A DNA stretch of 64,000 nucleotides from Atherinomorus stipes (Eukaryota > Chordata > Actinopteri > Atheriniformes > Atherinidae). A program made the position numbers and the translations under genes. Below are positions 1-11,177 of this stretch, piece by piece; within the stretch, counting starts at the first letter, position 1; each line of letters starts with the position of its first letter. Location of the stretch: positions 1 to 64,000 of the forward strand of contig JALJCO010001117.1 of NCBI GenBank assembly GCA_023101725.1. Direction: 5' to 3'. Below the pieces are notes generated by a model. That model made no database searches. It was not told the origin of the DNA and was given only the letters and a program-made list of their open reading frames with translations.

Positions 1-113
1 AGGACAAACTCAGTTTTATTGATGTTAAGTTTGAGGAAATTGGAGGAGAACCAAGACTTTAAGTCGTCTGAACAGCTGGGAAGAGAGGGAGGTGGGAAGG
101 ATGAGTTCGGTTT
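1..113 (-). repeat. L2-type LINE reverse transcriptase remnant (copy A)
   Basis: The same sequence lies at 18,914-19,027, where it is the upstream end of a longer minus-strand LINE. Read on the minus strand it encodes the segment after the catalytic box, with the recognisable stretch LKSWFSSNFLKLNINKTEF. It marks the left end of the segmental duplication visible in the window; the duplication may extend beyond position 1. Confidence 0.7.
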
Positions 114-605
114 ACCATATATATAAGACGTCAAGTCACCCCCTTCCCCTTTCTTATTTAGTTCAGTCATTGATTCATTTTCTGTACCGCTTATCCAGTT
201 CAGGGTCATGGGGGTTGCTGGAGTCTATCCCAGCTATTATCAGGCGAGAGGCAGGTTCATCCTGGACAAGTCGCCAGTCTGTCGCAGGACCAACACATAG
301 AGACAGACAACCATTCACACTCACATTCACTACTAGGGACAATTTAGAGTGACCAGTTAACCTAACATGCATGTCTTTGGATGGTGGGAGGAAACCGGAG
401 AGAACCCACACATACACGGAGAGAACATGCAAACATGCAAAGGCTGCTGTTGGAATCGTTCGAACCTTCTTACTGTGAGGCTACGGTGCTAACCACCACG
501 CCAACGTGCAGCCTCCTTTCTCATTTTATTTTTCTCCTTTTTTATTTTAGAAAGATGAAATTTGAAGTCTGAATGACACATTCATGTCTTTTCTTTTGTC
601 TGCAG
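114..605 (+). other. Intron upstream of CARD exon, copy A
   Basis: No coding potential recognised. It carries a dispersed fish repeat (about 160-510), also present in copy B. A pyrimidine-rich tract ending in TCTTTTGTCTGCAG (592-605) is a good splice acceptor for the CARD exon, so a preceding first exon should lie outside the window for this copy. Confidence 0.5.
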
Positions 606-890
606 AGAGAACAGTTTTCAAAATTCGTCCTGAGTTTGTGTCGAGGGTTTCATTAAAAATCATCAAACAGCTCTTAGACTACCTAGAAAGAGATGGTGTT
701 CTCAATGATAGTGAGAGGAAGGATATACTGGAGAGGAATCAAACCACAGAAGATAAGGCCCGTGACCTCATTGACTCTGTGAGGAATAAAGGAAATGAAG
801 CCTGCAAGAAGATGCTACAACATCTTCACGACAGAGATTCCACTCTCTACTCTGAGCTGCTTCCTTCCTCTCATCCATCTGCTGTGGAAG
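606..890 (+). pseudogene. CARD exon of NLR copy A
   Basis: The 285-nt exon lies between an acceptor at 604-605 and the donor GTAAG at 891. It encodes a six-helix death-fold domain of CARD type: [20 protein letters not shown], then a GVLND turn, then an [15 protein letters not shown] helix and an [10 protein letters not shown] helix. Both ends are phase 1, matching the NACHT exon start at 1950. The exon itself is undamaged; it differs from copy B at a few residues (for example HDRD versus HARD). A CARD normally recruits a CARD-containing adaptor or caspase; the partner cannot be told from sequence. Confidence 0.8.
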
Positions 891-1949
891 GTAAGACCAT
901 GCATGTCTGCAATGATGCTTCCTTTTTTCAGTTTGCTTCAACCTTTGCAGAGAAATTATATTTTATATTAATTTAGATTTAAAGCTTTGTGTCCAACGTT
1001 TGGATAGTTTGCATCTATCAGGTCAAAGCATCACTGTCTCCATAATTTCATCCTTTATGGGAAGCAGTTACACCCCTTACAGTCAGCCTCGTGGGACCTA
1101 AGACCAGTTGTTCTCTGCCTTCCATTCCAGATATGTTGGTTGTGGACTGATTAGATAGATAGATAGATACAGTTTTGTGAAGAAGTGTTTGCCCCCTTCC
1201 TTCTAACAGCAAAGCAGCCAGAACATCATTCTACGGCTGCTATGATGGACAGGACAAGTTAAACAAAAGAAGAGAAAAATCCCAGAAATTATTTATGCTT
1301 CACAGCATTTTATATTTTCTTTGCATGAACTTTTTAAAAATTTTGATCCACAACCAACGTAGCTGGAATCCAGGACAAAGAATAACTGGGACCAGAACAT
1401 AATTGTTTTTTCCTCTTTGACTTCCATTCATATTTTTCATCCCTTAGTTTCCATGGGCTGGAAGTAAATGGGCGCAACTTTGGCTCTGCATATTGTTGTC
1501 GTTATACAATACATCCGCCAGGGGGAAGTGTAGAACTCCAAACACAGTTTCAAACGATACAAACGTGGAGAAAGAGGAAGAGATCATGGAAGTGTACATT
1601 CTCAGAAATACACATAAGAGGCAGTGTATAGTCATTAAATCCACCATGGCTGCTTCTTGGTTACTATGGAATCTTTTTCTATCTTGATGCTACATCTGCA
1701 GAGATCTGACAGCAAATAGTCCATGAGTTTGTCAGTGAAAACAGCTTCCAACCTGTTTTCACTGTAAGGTTTTTGTTTAATTAACCCCACAACCCCGGTC
1801 AATAGTTTGTGTGTGAATGAAAAAACTTTCATTCATGACTGTTACTGAAACAAAACATCTGACAGACAATTTTATGAAGAACTGAAACTGTTTTCTAAAC
1901 TGATCAATAACAGAAAAACATTCTGATCTGTTGTTTTGTGATTCAGCAG
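891..1949 (+). other. Intron between CARD and NACHT exons, copy A
   Basis: A GTAAG donor and a CAGCAG acceptor bound about 1.06 kb of non-coding sequence. It contains a (GATA)n tract at 1150-1170 that is longer in copy B, and copy B has about 60 extra bases at this level. Nothing else recognised. Confidence 0.7.
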
Positions 1950-3714
1950 CTTTCCAGAAATGTCAACCCAAACTAAAACGTGCCCTTAAGAAGAGGTTCC
2001 AGCGTGTGTTTCAGGGGATCACTGAAGCCAGAAACAAAGTCCCTCTGAACCAGTTCTACACAGAGCTCTACATCACAGAGGGAGGGATGTCAGAGGTCAA
2101 TGATGAACATGAGGTCACACAGATTGAAGCAGCATCCAGGGAACCACACAGATCAGAAATAACCATCAGACACGAAGACATCTTTAAACCCCCACCTGGA
2201 ACAGATGAACCAATCAGAACAGTGATGACAAAGGGAGTGGCTGGGATTGGGAAAACTGTCTTAACACAGAAGTTCACTCTGGACTGGGCTGAAGACAAAG
2301 CCAACCAGGATATCCAGCTCATGTTCCCACTGACTTTCAGAGAGTTGAATGTGCTGAAAGAGAGAAAGTTCAGCTTGGTGGGACTTGTTCATTACTTCTT
2401 TACTGACATCAAAGAAGCAGGACTCTGCAGCTTTGAAGAGTTCCAGGTGGTCTTCATCTTTGATGGTCTGGATGAGTGTCGACCTCCTCTAGACTTCAAT
2501 AAAACTAAAGTCCTAAGCGACCCTTGGGAGTCCACCTCAGTGGATGTGCTGCTGACAAACCTCATCAGGGGGAAACTACTTCCCTCTGCTCGCCTCTGGA
2601 TAACCACACGACCTGCAGCAGCCAATCAGATCCCTATGGAATATGTTGGCATGGTGACAGAGGTCAGAGGCTTCACTGACCCACAGAAGGAGGAGTACTT
2701 CAGGAAGAGGTTCAGAGATGAGGAGCAGGCCAGCAGGATCATCTCCCACATCAAGACATCACGAAGCCTCCACATCATGTGTCACATCCCGATCTTCTGC
2801 TGGATCACTGCTACAGTTCTGGAGGATGTACTGGAAACCAGAGCGGGAGGAGAGCTGCCCAAGACCCTGACTGAGATGTACATCCACTTCCTGGTGGTCC
2901 AGACCAAAGTCAAGAAGGTCAAGTATGATGGAGGAGCTGAGACAGATCTACACTGGAGTCCAGAAAGCAGGAAGATGATAAAGTCTCTGGGAAAACTGGC
3001 TTTTGATCAGCTGCAGAAATGAAACCTGATCTTCTATGAATCAGACCTGACAGAGTGCGGCATCGATATCACAGCAGCCTCAGTTTACTCAGGAGTGTTC
3101 ACACAGATCTTTAGAGAGGAGCGAGGGCTGTACCTGGAGAAGGTATTCAGCTTCGTCCATCTGAGTGTTCAGGAGTTTCTGGCTGCTCTTCATGTCCGTC
3201 TGACCTTCATCAACTCTGGAGTGAACCTGATGGAAGAAAAACAATCAGTTTGGTCAAAGTTTTTGCACAAACCAGATCTGAAACTCCATCAGAGTGCTGT
3301 GAAACAGGCTTTCCAGAGTCCTAATGGACATCTGGACTTGTTCCTCCGCTTCCTCCTGGGTCTTTCACTGGAGACCAATCAGAGCCTTCTGCGAGGACTG
3401 ATAACACAAACAGGAAGTAGTTCACAGACCAATCAGAAAACAGTTCAGTACATCAAGAAGATGATCAGTAAGAATGTGTCTGAAGAGAGAACCATGAATC
3501 TGTTCCACTGTCTGAATGAACTGAATGATGCTTCTCTAGTGGAGGAGATCCAACAGTCCCTGAGATCAGGACGTCTCTCCACAGATAAACTGTCACCTGC
3601 TCAGTGGTCAGCTCTGATCTTCATCTTGCTGTCATCGTCAGAAGATCTGCAGGTGTTTGACCTGCAGAAATACTCTCCTTCAGAGGAAATTCTTCTGAGA
3701 CTGCTGCCAGTGGT
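1950..3714 (+). pseudogene. FISNA-NACHT exon of NLR copy A, nonsense-mutated and 3'-deleted
   Basis: The exon begins [14 protein letters not shown], the start of the fish-specific NACHT-associated (FISNA) domain. The Walker A P-loop GVAGIGKT is at 2234-2257 and the Walker B FIFDGLDE at 2453-2476; the sensor-type TTRPAAA and the winged-helix region with HIPIFCW follow. The frame ends at TGA 3020-3022 inside the helical region after NACHT, where copy B has glycine. Beyond it the same frame is open to about 3714, where the exon end and donor are missing. All nucleotide-binding residues are still present. Confidence 0.85.
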
Positions 3715-4289
3715 GTCAATTGATTTGACAGCCCTTGTAAAAAAAAACAAAGAAATCAGAAATCTGGGTCTACATGTACAAAGACATCGGAATATGAGGG
3801 TACATCTCTGTGTGCCACTGTAATTTCTCATCGGCAGATAACTGTCATTTCATTATCTGATAAAGAATATCAGATTCTGCTGTCTACATGATGAACTGAT
3901 CAATCTGGTGAATTCCAGCAATCAGATCATGATCAGATCTTTGATGTGTATGGAAATGGCCCATTGGTGGTGGACAGGATTGGGAAGTAACGGATTACAT
4001 GTAACGGTGCTACATATTTAAAATACAAAATAAGAGTTACTGTATTCCATTCCAGTTCCAATTTAGATTGGTGCATTCTGAATACAGTTACTTTCTTTAA
4101 AAAAAATTTAACTTTTAGGGATTATTTCATGGTGCCTGCACAAAGTGGATGGAGAAGGCTTTATGTGCACAGGTAGTTACACATTAAATCAATGCTTCAG
4201 AGGACCTTCCACATGACCAAATGATAATGGCTGACAGAAAAGCAACTAGGAACAGGACACCCTCCTGGTCAAAATTTAGAGAACATACC

Positions 4290-4675
4290 ATTCTGTACCG
4301 TCTTCTGACGCTTATCCAAGGTCGGGTCATGGGGGCAGCTGTCTAAGCAGGGAAGCCCAGACTTCCCTCTCCCTGGCCACAGCCACCAACTCATCAAGGG
4401 GCATCCTCTGGTGTTCCCAGGCCAGCCAGGAGACGCAGTCCTTCCGGCATGTCCTGGGTCTACCCCGGGGTCTCGTCCCAGTGGGACGTGTCTGGAGCAC
4501 CTCACCAGGGAGGCATCATGACCAGATGCCCAAACCACTTCAATATGTACCTCGTTTTTTTGGTCATGACCCACAGCTGGTGACCATAAGTGAGGGTAGG
4601 AACGTAGATTGAACCGCAAATCAAGAGCTTCGCCTTCTGGCTCAGCTCCTTCTTCACCATGACGGGTTGATCATG
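4290..4675 (-). repeat. RTE-type LINE C-terminal remnant, copy A
   Basis: Minus-strand frames give [35 protein letters not shown] and, in a shifted frame, a run equivalent to the [19 protein letters not shown] motif seen in copy B. These are hallmarks of the reverse transcriptase C-terminus of RTE-clade LINEs common in fish. It is frameshifted and truncated, with an extra short insertion relative to copy B near 4340. Confidence 0.75.
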
Positions 4676-4679
4676 GTTG

Positions 4680-4860
4680 TAAGAGTGTTTAATGACATCC
4701 TCTTGGCAACCCACTCTGGTGACCATGTCATTCTTGTTCTTTTAGACATAACAGCAGCCTTTGACACTGTGGATCATAACACTCTTGTGTCCCGGATAAA
4801 CCACCTCGTGGGCATTCGTGGTACTGCACTAGACTGGTTCAAGTCTTTTCTTGATGTCTG
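4680..4860 (+). repeat. L2 LINE RT fragment, copy A
   Basis: A plus-strand translation contains [20 protein letters not shown] and [14 protein letters not shown], the conserved RT blocks before the catalytic box in L2-type LINEs. It joins directly and in opposite orientation to the RTE remnant, so one element inserted into or was fused with the other. Inert fragment. Confidence 0.8.
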
Positions 4861-5337
4861 TATGACATTAAAGCCTGGTTGGCTCTTAAGACAGACAATA
4901 ATTTGTCTTTTTTTCTGTGTTGAGAGCAATTATCTCTGCACCTGCACCAGATTTTCTTAAGACCTTGTCACCTGGAGTACCCCCCCCCCCCCATTACCCT
5001 CAATGACATTTGTATAGCTTACAGCATTTCATATAAATGTTCACACCTTCCCTCGAATTAAGGGAAGGGGGGGTCATGGAGGGACAACTACCAAAAGTTA
5101 TGTGTCAGTTTCTAACAGTTCTCAGCAGTTTTCAGTGTTGTCTGTAAATTGTCGTGTGCAGTCGTAAACCTGAATTTTCAGGGAAATCTACAGTGCTGCT
5201 GAGTGACGGAAATCTGACTTGTCATGCAGTGAAAGCTGATCTTCTCTCCAGGTGCATCTTCAGTCTGCATCCACCATGAGGCTGATCATGTTTCACTCAT
5301 AGATTATTTGTGTTTTCCTCTGTGATGTTCTCCTCAG

Positions 5338-5511
5338 GCTGAGTGGGTGTGGTCTCTCAGAGAGAAGCTGTGAAGCTCTGTCCTCAGTCCTCAGCTCCCA
5401 GTCCTCCAGTCTGACACAACTGGACCTGAGTGACAACGACCTGCAGGATTTGGGCGTTAAGAAGCTGTGTGGTGGACTGGAGAGTCCAAACTGCAAACTG
5501 GAAAGTCTCAG
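5338..5511 (+). pseudogene. LRR exon 1 of NLR copy A
   Basis: The 174-nt exon (acceptor TCCTCAG, donor GTCAGG) has the ribonuclease-inhibitor-type LRR pattern [16 protein letters not shown] and [19 protein letters not shown]. Its length is the standard 58-codon LRR module of fish NLR genes. Open and undamaged in itself. Confidence 0.8.
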
Positions 5512-6497
5512 GTCAGGATTCATCCAGCTGGATGTTTACAATGACTTCTATTAATGACTAGAACACCTGTGGAAGGTCAGTGTGTGTGATTATCACATAG
5601 GGGTGTGACGAGATCTCACAAGATTAAATTATGGTGATATTTGTGGTTTAAAGGAGTAATCACCTGGTCTTTTAATCTGTCCACTGTCCTTACACTGTCT
5701 TAAAATAATATCTAAAAACTTGTTAGAAGAAAAAAATCAAACAAAGTGCATATTCTGACCCTTTGCTCATACCACCACTTACTCTCGTGACGCTTCTTGT
5801 GAAAAACTTACAATTTTAACAGTAAAAAACAACATTAACATAATAACTGACTTAATATTTAGCTCTTTCATAAGTGACCATGATATAAGCAGGATATGCC
5901 CGACGAGGGTCCACTACCAGAAATTAATGGATAGCATGAGTCACGCCTCCACGTCGTACATTAATGTCTGATAATGGACCCTCCTCTGGTATTATAAAAC
6001 CCAGAAGCACAGCTACCCAACAGTCAATCAGGAAAGAACAGTTGTATCCAGGTGGGAAGGTGGTCATTCTGTGTGGCGTTGCAGCCGCCAACAGGAGGCG
6101 TGTCACCTCCAGCAAGCTGGCCTGCTCACCACTAGTACTACTACCCACAATGCACTGCACCAACATATCAGTCAAAGAGCTGCAGCTGAGTCACTGCAGC
6201 TCTTATGTAAGCGGAGGATCCTAAAGATCCAGGAGGAAAATGATGCAGGTGAGCTGGATTATCCACCGGGAACTCCACCAGGCTGGAAATTTCTCAGTAA
6301 CATACAAACTCCCTGAAACATGATTGTGGATCTCTGGACAAACATGAAGATTTGTCCCAAACTGAGTCATGAAGTCATAAACTTGGAGCAGATGAAGACA
6401 CAAAGTCAATAATGTGAGACAGGTCCAGTTTTCTGGACATGTGATGACGTCCAGCTTCAGTTTGACAGTAATTTTCCATCCGTGTTGTTTCCTGCAG
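5512..6497 (+). other. Intron between LRR exons, copy A
   Basis: Non-coding sequence shared with copy B at 25,066-26,051. No recognised gene; the small ORFs at 5,920-6,320 are in non-matching frames and change between copies. Confidence 0.5.
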
Positions 6498-6659
6498 CCT
6501 GTCAGAATGTCTGATCACAGAGGAAGGCTGTGCCTCTCTGGCCTCAGCTCTGACCTCCAACCCCTCCCATCTGGAAGAGCTGGACCTGAGCTACAACCAT
6601 CCAGGAGACTCAGGAGTGAAGCTGCTGATGGCTGCAATGAAGGATCCAAACAAACTCAG
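6498..6659 (+). pseudogene. LRR exon 2 of NLR copy A
   Basis: The 162-nt exon between CTGCAG and GTATGG encodes [14 protein letters not shown] and [19 protein letters not shown], a second LRR module in phase with the first. Confidence 0.8.
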
Positions 6660-6931
6660 GTATGGAGAGCTGCTGCAGCCTGTAAAATGTGAGCTGATCC
6701 ATCAGAGGATCATCAGCTTCAGTAACAGTGTGTGAAGATGGTTGAAAGAAGAAACTGTGACTTCCACAAAGCAGCTTTGCTGGTGTGGCTGTGGACCAAT
6801 CAGCTTCCTGATTCTGCTCCTTCTAGTCTAGAGATGCTCCAATCAGGAGAACGTGTCCACATGTTGGACTGGTCCTTTCAGTGTGGAACAAAGTGTGTGA
6901 GAGCCATGTAATGACCCCCTCCTCCTTTCAG

Positions 6932-6978
6932 GGTGGAGCCTGCTGGAGAACGATGGCTGAGACCAGGTCTGAGGAAGT
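6932..6978 (+). pseudogene. Linker exon before B30.2, copy A
   Basis: A 47-nt exon (acceptor TTTCAG, donor GTAAGT) encodes [15 protein letters not shown], the short linker typically found just before PRY-SPRY in fish NLRs. Copy B has one extra codon. Confidence 0.7.
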
Positions 6979-7078
6979 GTAAGTGTGTTTTTCATGGATT
7001 CATCACAATCAACCACCGTCACACCATCAGAGTCAATAGATCAATAACTGCAGCTGGATTGTTTGTTCTCTCCATCAG

Positions 7079-7632
7079 ACTCCTGTCAGCTCACCATCGA
7101 CATGAACTCAGTGAGCAGAGACCTCAAACTGTCTGACAACAACAGGAAGGTGTCATGTGTGATGGAGGAACATCAGTCATATCCTGATCATCCAGACAGA
7201 TTTGTTCCCCGTTCTCAGCTGCTGTGTGGAAATGCTCTGACTGGTCGCTGTTACTGGGAGGTGGAGTGGAGCGGACTGGTTTCTGTAGCAGTGAGTTACA
7301 GAGAAATCAGCAGGAAAGGATTCAGCACAGACTGTTGGTTTGGATACAACGATCAGTCCTGGAGTCTGAGCTGCTCTGATGATGAAGGTTACTCTGTCTG
7401 GCACAATAACAGAGAAACACCCATCTCCTCCTCCTCCTCCTCCTCCTCCTCTGTCTCTAACAGAGTAGCAGTGTATGTGGACTATCCTGCTGGCTCTCTG
7501 TCCTTCTACAGAGTCTCCTCTGGCTCTCTGATCCACCTCCACACCTTCATCACCACATTCACTCGTCCTCTCTATGCTGGATTTGGGTTCTGGTTCAGTT
7601 CTGGTTCTTCAGTGTCACTGTGTGGAGTGTAA
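7079..7632 (+). pseudogene. PRY-SPRY (B30.2) exon of NLR copy A
   Basis: The terminal exon opens with [20 protein letters not shown] (PRY) and continues with [28 protein letters not shown] and [18 protein letters not shown] (SPRY), ending LYAGFGFWF and stop TAA at 7630. A (TCC)n run encodes a serine stretch two codons longer than in copy B. The exon is intact despite upstream lesions. B30.2 domains bind protein ligands through variable loops. Confidence 0.85.
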
Positions 7633-7684
7633 ATAGCTTGATGATGTCAGAGAAACTGATGAATAGATGGTTCAGTCTGTCTGT

Positions 7685-8265
7685 CTCACTCAGAAACATC
7701 TTTTCAGATTCATGGATTCCACCAATACAGCTGCGATGGTGGGAAAGGCTCAGCAGAGACTGCATTTCTTCAGACTACGAAGGAAATGCCAGGTGGAGGC
7801 GAAGCTTTTGCAGATGTTTTATCGCTCCATGGTGGAGAGTGTTTTGACGTATTGCATGTGTGGTACGCCAGTTGCACAGCCAGAGACAGAAGAGCCCTGC
7901 AGGGAGTCAAACAGACAGCTGAAAAGATCATTGGTTGTCCCCTGCCTTCCCTGGAGGGCATTGGAGAAACCAGAGGGCTGAACAGGGCCAGAAAGATCAT
8001 AAAGGACCCATTACATCCAGGAAACAGACATTTCACTCTCCTACCCTCTGGCAGGAGATACAGATCCATTGGGAGCCGAACAAATAGACTAAAGAACACT
8101 TTTTATTCATGGGCAATTTGACTCCTAAACGCCTGGTTTTAATTTATCTTCTTTACTGAATGCTATGCTTGTTTTTATTGTTTTATTGTTTATATTGTTG
8201 CACTGTGGGTGGCGAGTGCCACACCAATATCATTGTTTTTCTGCAATGACAATAAAGAATATTGA
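7685..8265 (+). repeat. LINE C-terminus and 3' tail (Rex1/CR1-like), copy A
   Basis: Starting just after the NLR stop codon, frames encode KAQQRLHFFRLRRKC, a YRSMVESVLTY block and LPSGRRYRSIGSRTNRLKN, the thumb/C-terminal region of CR1/Rex-like LINE reverse transcriptases. A small deletion near 7858 (GCATGTGTGG versus the longer form in copy B) shifts the frame. The tail ends with GACAATAAAGAATATTG, which may supply the polyadenylation signal for the NLR 3' UTR. Confidence 0.75.
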
Positions 8266-9290
8266 ATATTTTGTGTCTGAGGGAAACTTCTTCCTCTTCC
8301 AGTCTTTCAAAGATGGAAGCTGAGCTTCTTCCAGGATCAAAGCTTCACACTGAATATCAGGATGTTGTGTTCAGTTCATGTTCAGCTGCAGTTACTTTCT
8401 CTTCATGATGCTGGGAATGAAAATCCTCCCAGTTTGTTTCCTTCTTTCTGTCTTTATGTTCACATGCTGAATTTTTTATTCATTTTTCACATCAGAAATT
8501 TCATGTTTCACCACATTATTCACCACAATGCTGATTTTCTCTCCAAATGTTTGACTTTCTACTGAAATGTAGAATTTAAAGTTTTATTAAAAACATTCAT
8601 GAATCATTTTGATGTTTATTTTACTTTAAATTTTTTCAGCTTTTTATTCAAATATTTGGTGTTTAATCTGATTATTTTAATTTCATTTGATGTAATTTTA
8701 TTCTCTCATATTTCTGTTTAATCTGTTTGTATTAATGGTGAAGTTTGATCTGATTCTAATAAATGATCAGAATTATATTTGAATATTTTCGTGTTTCATC
8801 TGAATGTTTATTTAATAACTCATTAAACATGTTTATATTTGTCGTAGCTGCACATTTCTCCCCAGACGTCAACAAGAAAAGAAAAATAAGAGGAAAATTT
8901 CAGGATGAGTTTTTTTGTGAAAGTTCCAGCAGCTGTTTATTTCCAATCAATAGGAGATCAATAAAAGTCTCCTCCAGTCGGGTGGATGATGTGATCACAT
9001 GATCAGGACCCGGGGTCTCATTTATAGACCCCTGGGATCGATCCCCGTCCAGCCTCTCCTGATATCCTGTCGCTCTCAAACATTTAATTCCTCCTCCATA
9101 TCAGATTATCATCATGGATGATTTTACAGGATTCAAACCAGCAGCGTTATTTCTGCTGCAGCTGAACTAGAAGAACCTTTCAGATAAATAAAAAGATCCG
9201 TAAGCAAACTTAGATGTTAAATCAACATTTCATCAAAGTTTTCTCACCATCATCTTCCTCTGCTCGGTCACAAATGTGATATATTTACCA
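8266..9290. other. NLR 3' flank and end of duplication block A
   Basis: No gene recognised. Similarity to copy B continues to about 8605 (AAAACATTCATGAATC) and then stops; in copy B an L1 begins at the same point (29,190). From 8,605 to 9,290 the sequence is AT-rich and single-copy within the window. Confidence 0.6.
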
Positions 9291-9760
9291 CATTAAAGGA
9301 ATAGTTCACCACATCATTTAGTAGATTTTTAGAGCCTAAAAATGAGTATTGCTTACTTCCGCGAAGATCGCACATGCGCGGTCACAAAACTACGGAAGCC
9401 TTGGAGTTCAGAGCCTACTCTGCCGATAATACAAGCGTAGAAGAAGAGATTCGCTGTTTACATTGTGGTAAGAGCGACAGAGCTGCAGACAAACCGGGAC
9501 AAACACAAGAGGGTCCAAAAGGGGTTGATATTGACATCATTTAGTATAGTTTTAGAGCCTAAACAGTACTACATCAGTACTACATCATGTCTAGCAAGCA
9601 CGCCGATGCACGTTCACAAAATTACGGAAGCCGCGGCAGATGAGATCGCGCACTCTCTTTCTTTCTTTGTTTTAAATCAATATCAACCCCTCTTGGACCC
9701 TCTTGTGTTTGTCCCGGTTTGTCTGCAGCTCTGTCGCTCTTACCACAATGTAAACCTCCT
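9291..9760. repeat. Palindromic DNA-element fragment
   Basis: It begins TTAAAGGAATAGTTCACC, the same type of terminus as the element at 10,262. The 9,460-9,535 arm is repeated inverted at about 9,680-9,755 (AGAGCGACAGAGCTGCAGAC and its complement). It is related to the internal palindrome of the 10,262-11,177 element. Confidence 0.7.
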
Positions 9761-10261
9761 CACAGTCCGATGTCACTGGATTTATTAGCGGACACAATCT
9801 ACAGTATTACCATAAGACGACATGCAGTCTTGGGAATTCCTCCTGCATTCCCTGCATCACAGCCTCGGGGATTTCCTTAACTCTGGGGACGCAGACGTAA
9901 CTGACTGGCTACTATTAAATCACCATACCGGCCATTGTCGCCGCTGTCTCTACAGCTGTAGAAACGTTCGTACACCAGCCATGAAGTTGAAGTGAAGCAC
10001 CGCACATTTCCACGCTCATTTCATTCTTGATACATCTCAACGTGACCGTGAAAATAATCGTACGCCACGTTTTTGCATGTATGAAGAGGTTCTGACATAC
10101 AGGAGTGTGTGGGCATTTTGTGCACTGAAGTTAAACTCCCAGGATTCACCAAAGGCCACTGTCAGTCAGCAGCTACAGACGTGGAGGAAACGAAGAAAAT
10201 AGCACATTTGAGAATCCATGCAGAACAGGTGATTGAAAATATATGTCAAAAGTATAGAATA

Positions 10262-11177
10262 TTAAAGGAATAGTCCACCCACAGAATGATGTAACTTTAT
10301 TTTCCACTTCCCCTCAAGGTGAGCAAGACTCTGGAGCACTTTTTTAATATCTCAAAAGCAGCCAACGATCAGGAAGGCTTCTCGTTTTCTTCCAACTTTC
10401 ATATAATGGAGTTCACCGGAGTTTGAGCCCAAAAGGTCCATAAAAGTCCACAAAAACGTGTCAATAATCCTCCATACTGCTCGTCCAATGTAGTCCAAGT
10501 GTCCTGAGTGGGTAGCGTCCAGAATTTACTGGAAACCACATCATTTAGTAGATTTTTAGAGACTAAACAGTACTACATCATACTTCCGCAAGGCACACTG
10601 ATGTGCATTCACGAAACTACGGAAGCCTCGGCGTTCAGAGCCTACTCTGCCGATAATGCAAGCGTAGAATAAGAAATTAGCTGCTTACATTGTGCTAAGA
10701 GCGACAGAGCTGCAGACAAACCGGGACAAACACAAGAGGGTCCAAGAGGGGTTGATATTTATTTAAAACAAAGGAAGAAAGAGAAAGAGGACGCGCGATC
10801 TTGTCTGCTGCGGCTTCCATAGTTTCACAAACGCGCATCGGCTTGCTTGCAGGAGATGCGATGTAGTACTGTTAAGATTCTAAAAATATACTAAATGGCA
10901 CAGTTTGGAGTAAATTCTGGATGCCAGCCACTCAGGACACTTGGATTACATTGGACGAGCAGTATGGAGGAATATTGACAAGTTTTTGTGGACTTTTATG
11001 GACCTTTTTGGCTCGGACCCCGGTGAACTCCATTATATGAAAGTTGGAAGAAAACGAGAAGCCTTCCTGATCACCGGCTGCATTTGAGATATTAAAAAAG
11101 TGCTCCAGAGTCTTTCTCACCATGAGGGGAAGTGAAAAATACAGTTACATCATTCTGTGGGTGGACTATTCCTTCAA
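10262..11177. mobile_element. Large foldback DNA element with long inverted repeats
   Basis: The left end TTAAAGGAATAGTCCACCC and the right end GGGTGGACTATTCCTTCAA are inverted copies; the inverted match continues inward for roughly 270 bp with scattered differences (for example TTCCAACTTTCATATAATGG in both arms). The core is a second sequence related to 9,291-9,760. No transposase ORF is seen, so it is a non-autonomous element; superfamily not assigned. Confidence 0.8.

Larger units (their letters stand above)
3718..5337 (+). other. Intron region of copy A with LINE fragments
   Basis: It starts at the deletion junction, which retains only the right end of a hAT-like MITE (GATTTGACAGCCCTT) that is complete in copy B at 22,947-23,308. 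It also holds a dispersed repeat (about 3985-4140), an RTE remnant, an L2 fragment and a poly-C run at 4981-4993. No exon recognised. Confidence 0.6.
606..7632 (+). pseudogene. Fish NLR (CARD-FISNA-NACHT-LRR-B30.2), copy A, disrupted
   Basis: This is a NOD-like receptor of the large fish-specific expansion (NLRC3/NLRP12-like in automatic annotation). Exons recognised are CARD (606-890), FISNA-NACHT (1950-about 3714), LRR (5338-5511), LRR (6498-6659), a short linker (6932-6978) and PRY-SPRY/B30.2 (7079-7632), with consistent intron phases. Two lesions break it relative to copy B: a TGA at 3020-3022 (GGA in B) and a deletion of about 550 bp at 3714/3718 that removes the 3' end of the NACHT exon and its GT donor. 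The remaining exons are open, so decay appears recent, and a truncated CARD-NACHT product or reuse of downstream exons cannot be excluded. In intact relatives the protein is a cytosolic sensor: NACHT binds and hydrolyses nucleotide and oligomerises, and LRR/B30.2 sense ligand. Confidence 0.85.

Noticed and set aside
4981..4993. Poly-C runs (also 17,632, 24,535 and 53,325) as structural signals
   Set aside because: Simple homopolymers, one shared by both duplication copies with different length; no further structure seen.
5920..6320. Extra exon between the LRR exons
   Set aside because: The ORFs there are in frames that do not match the flanking phases and their codons are not conserved between copies.
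7177..7542. Minus-strand ORF of 121 codons opposite the B30.2 exon (and the like in copy B)
   Set aside because: Antisense shadow of a conserved exon; its glycine run is the complement of the (TCC)n serine repeat.
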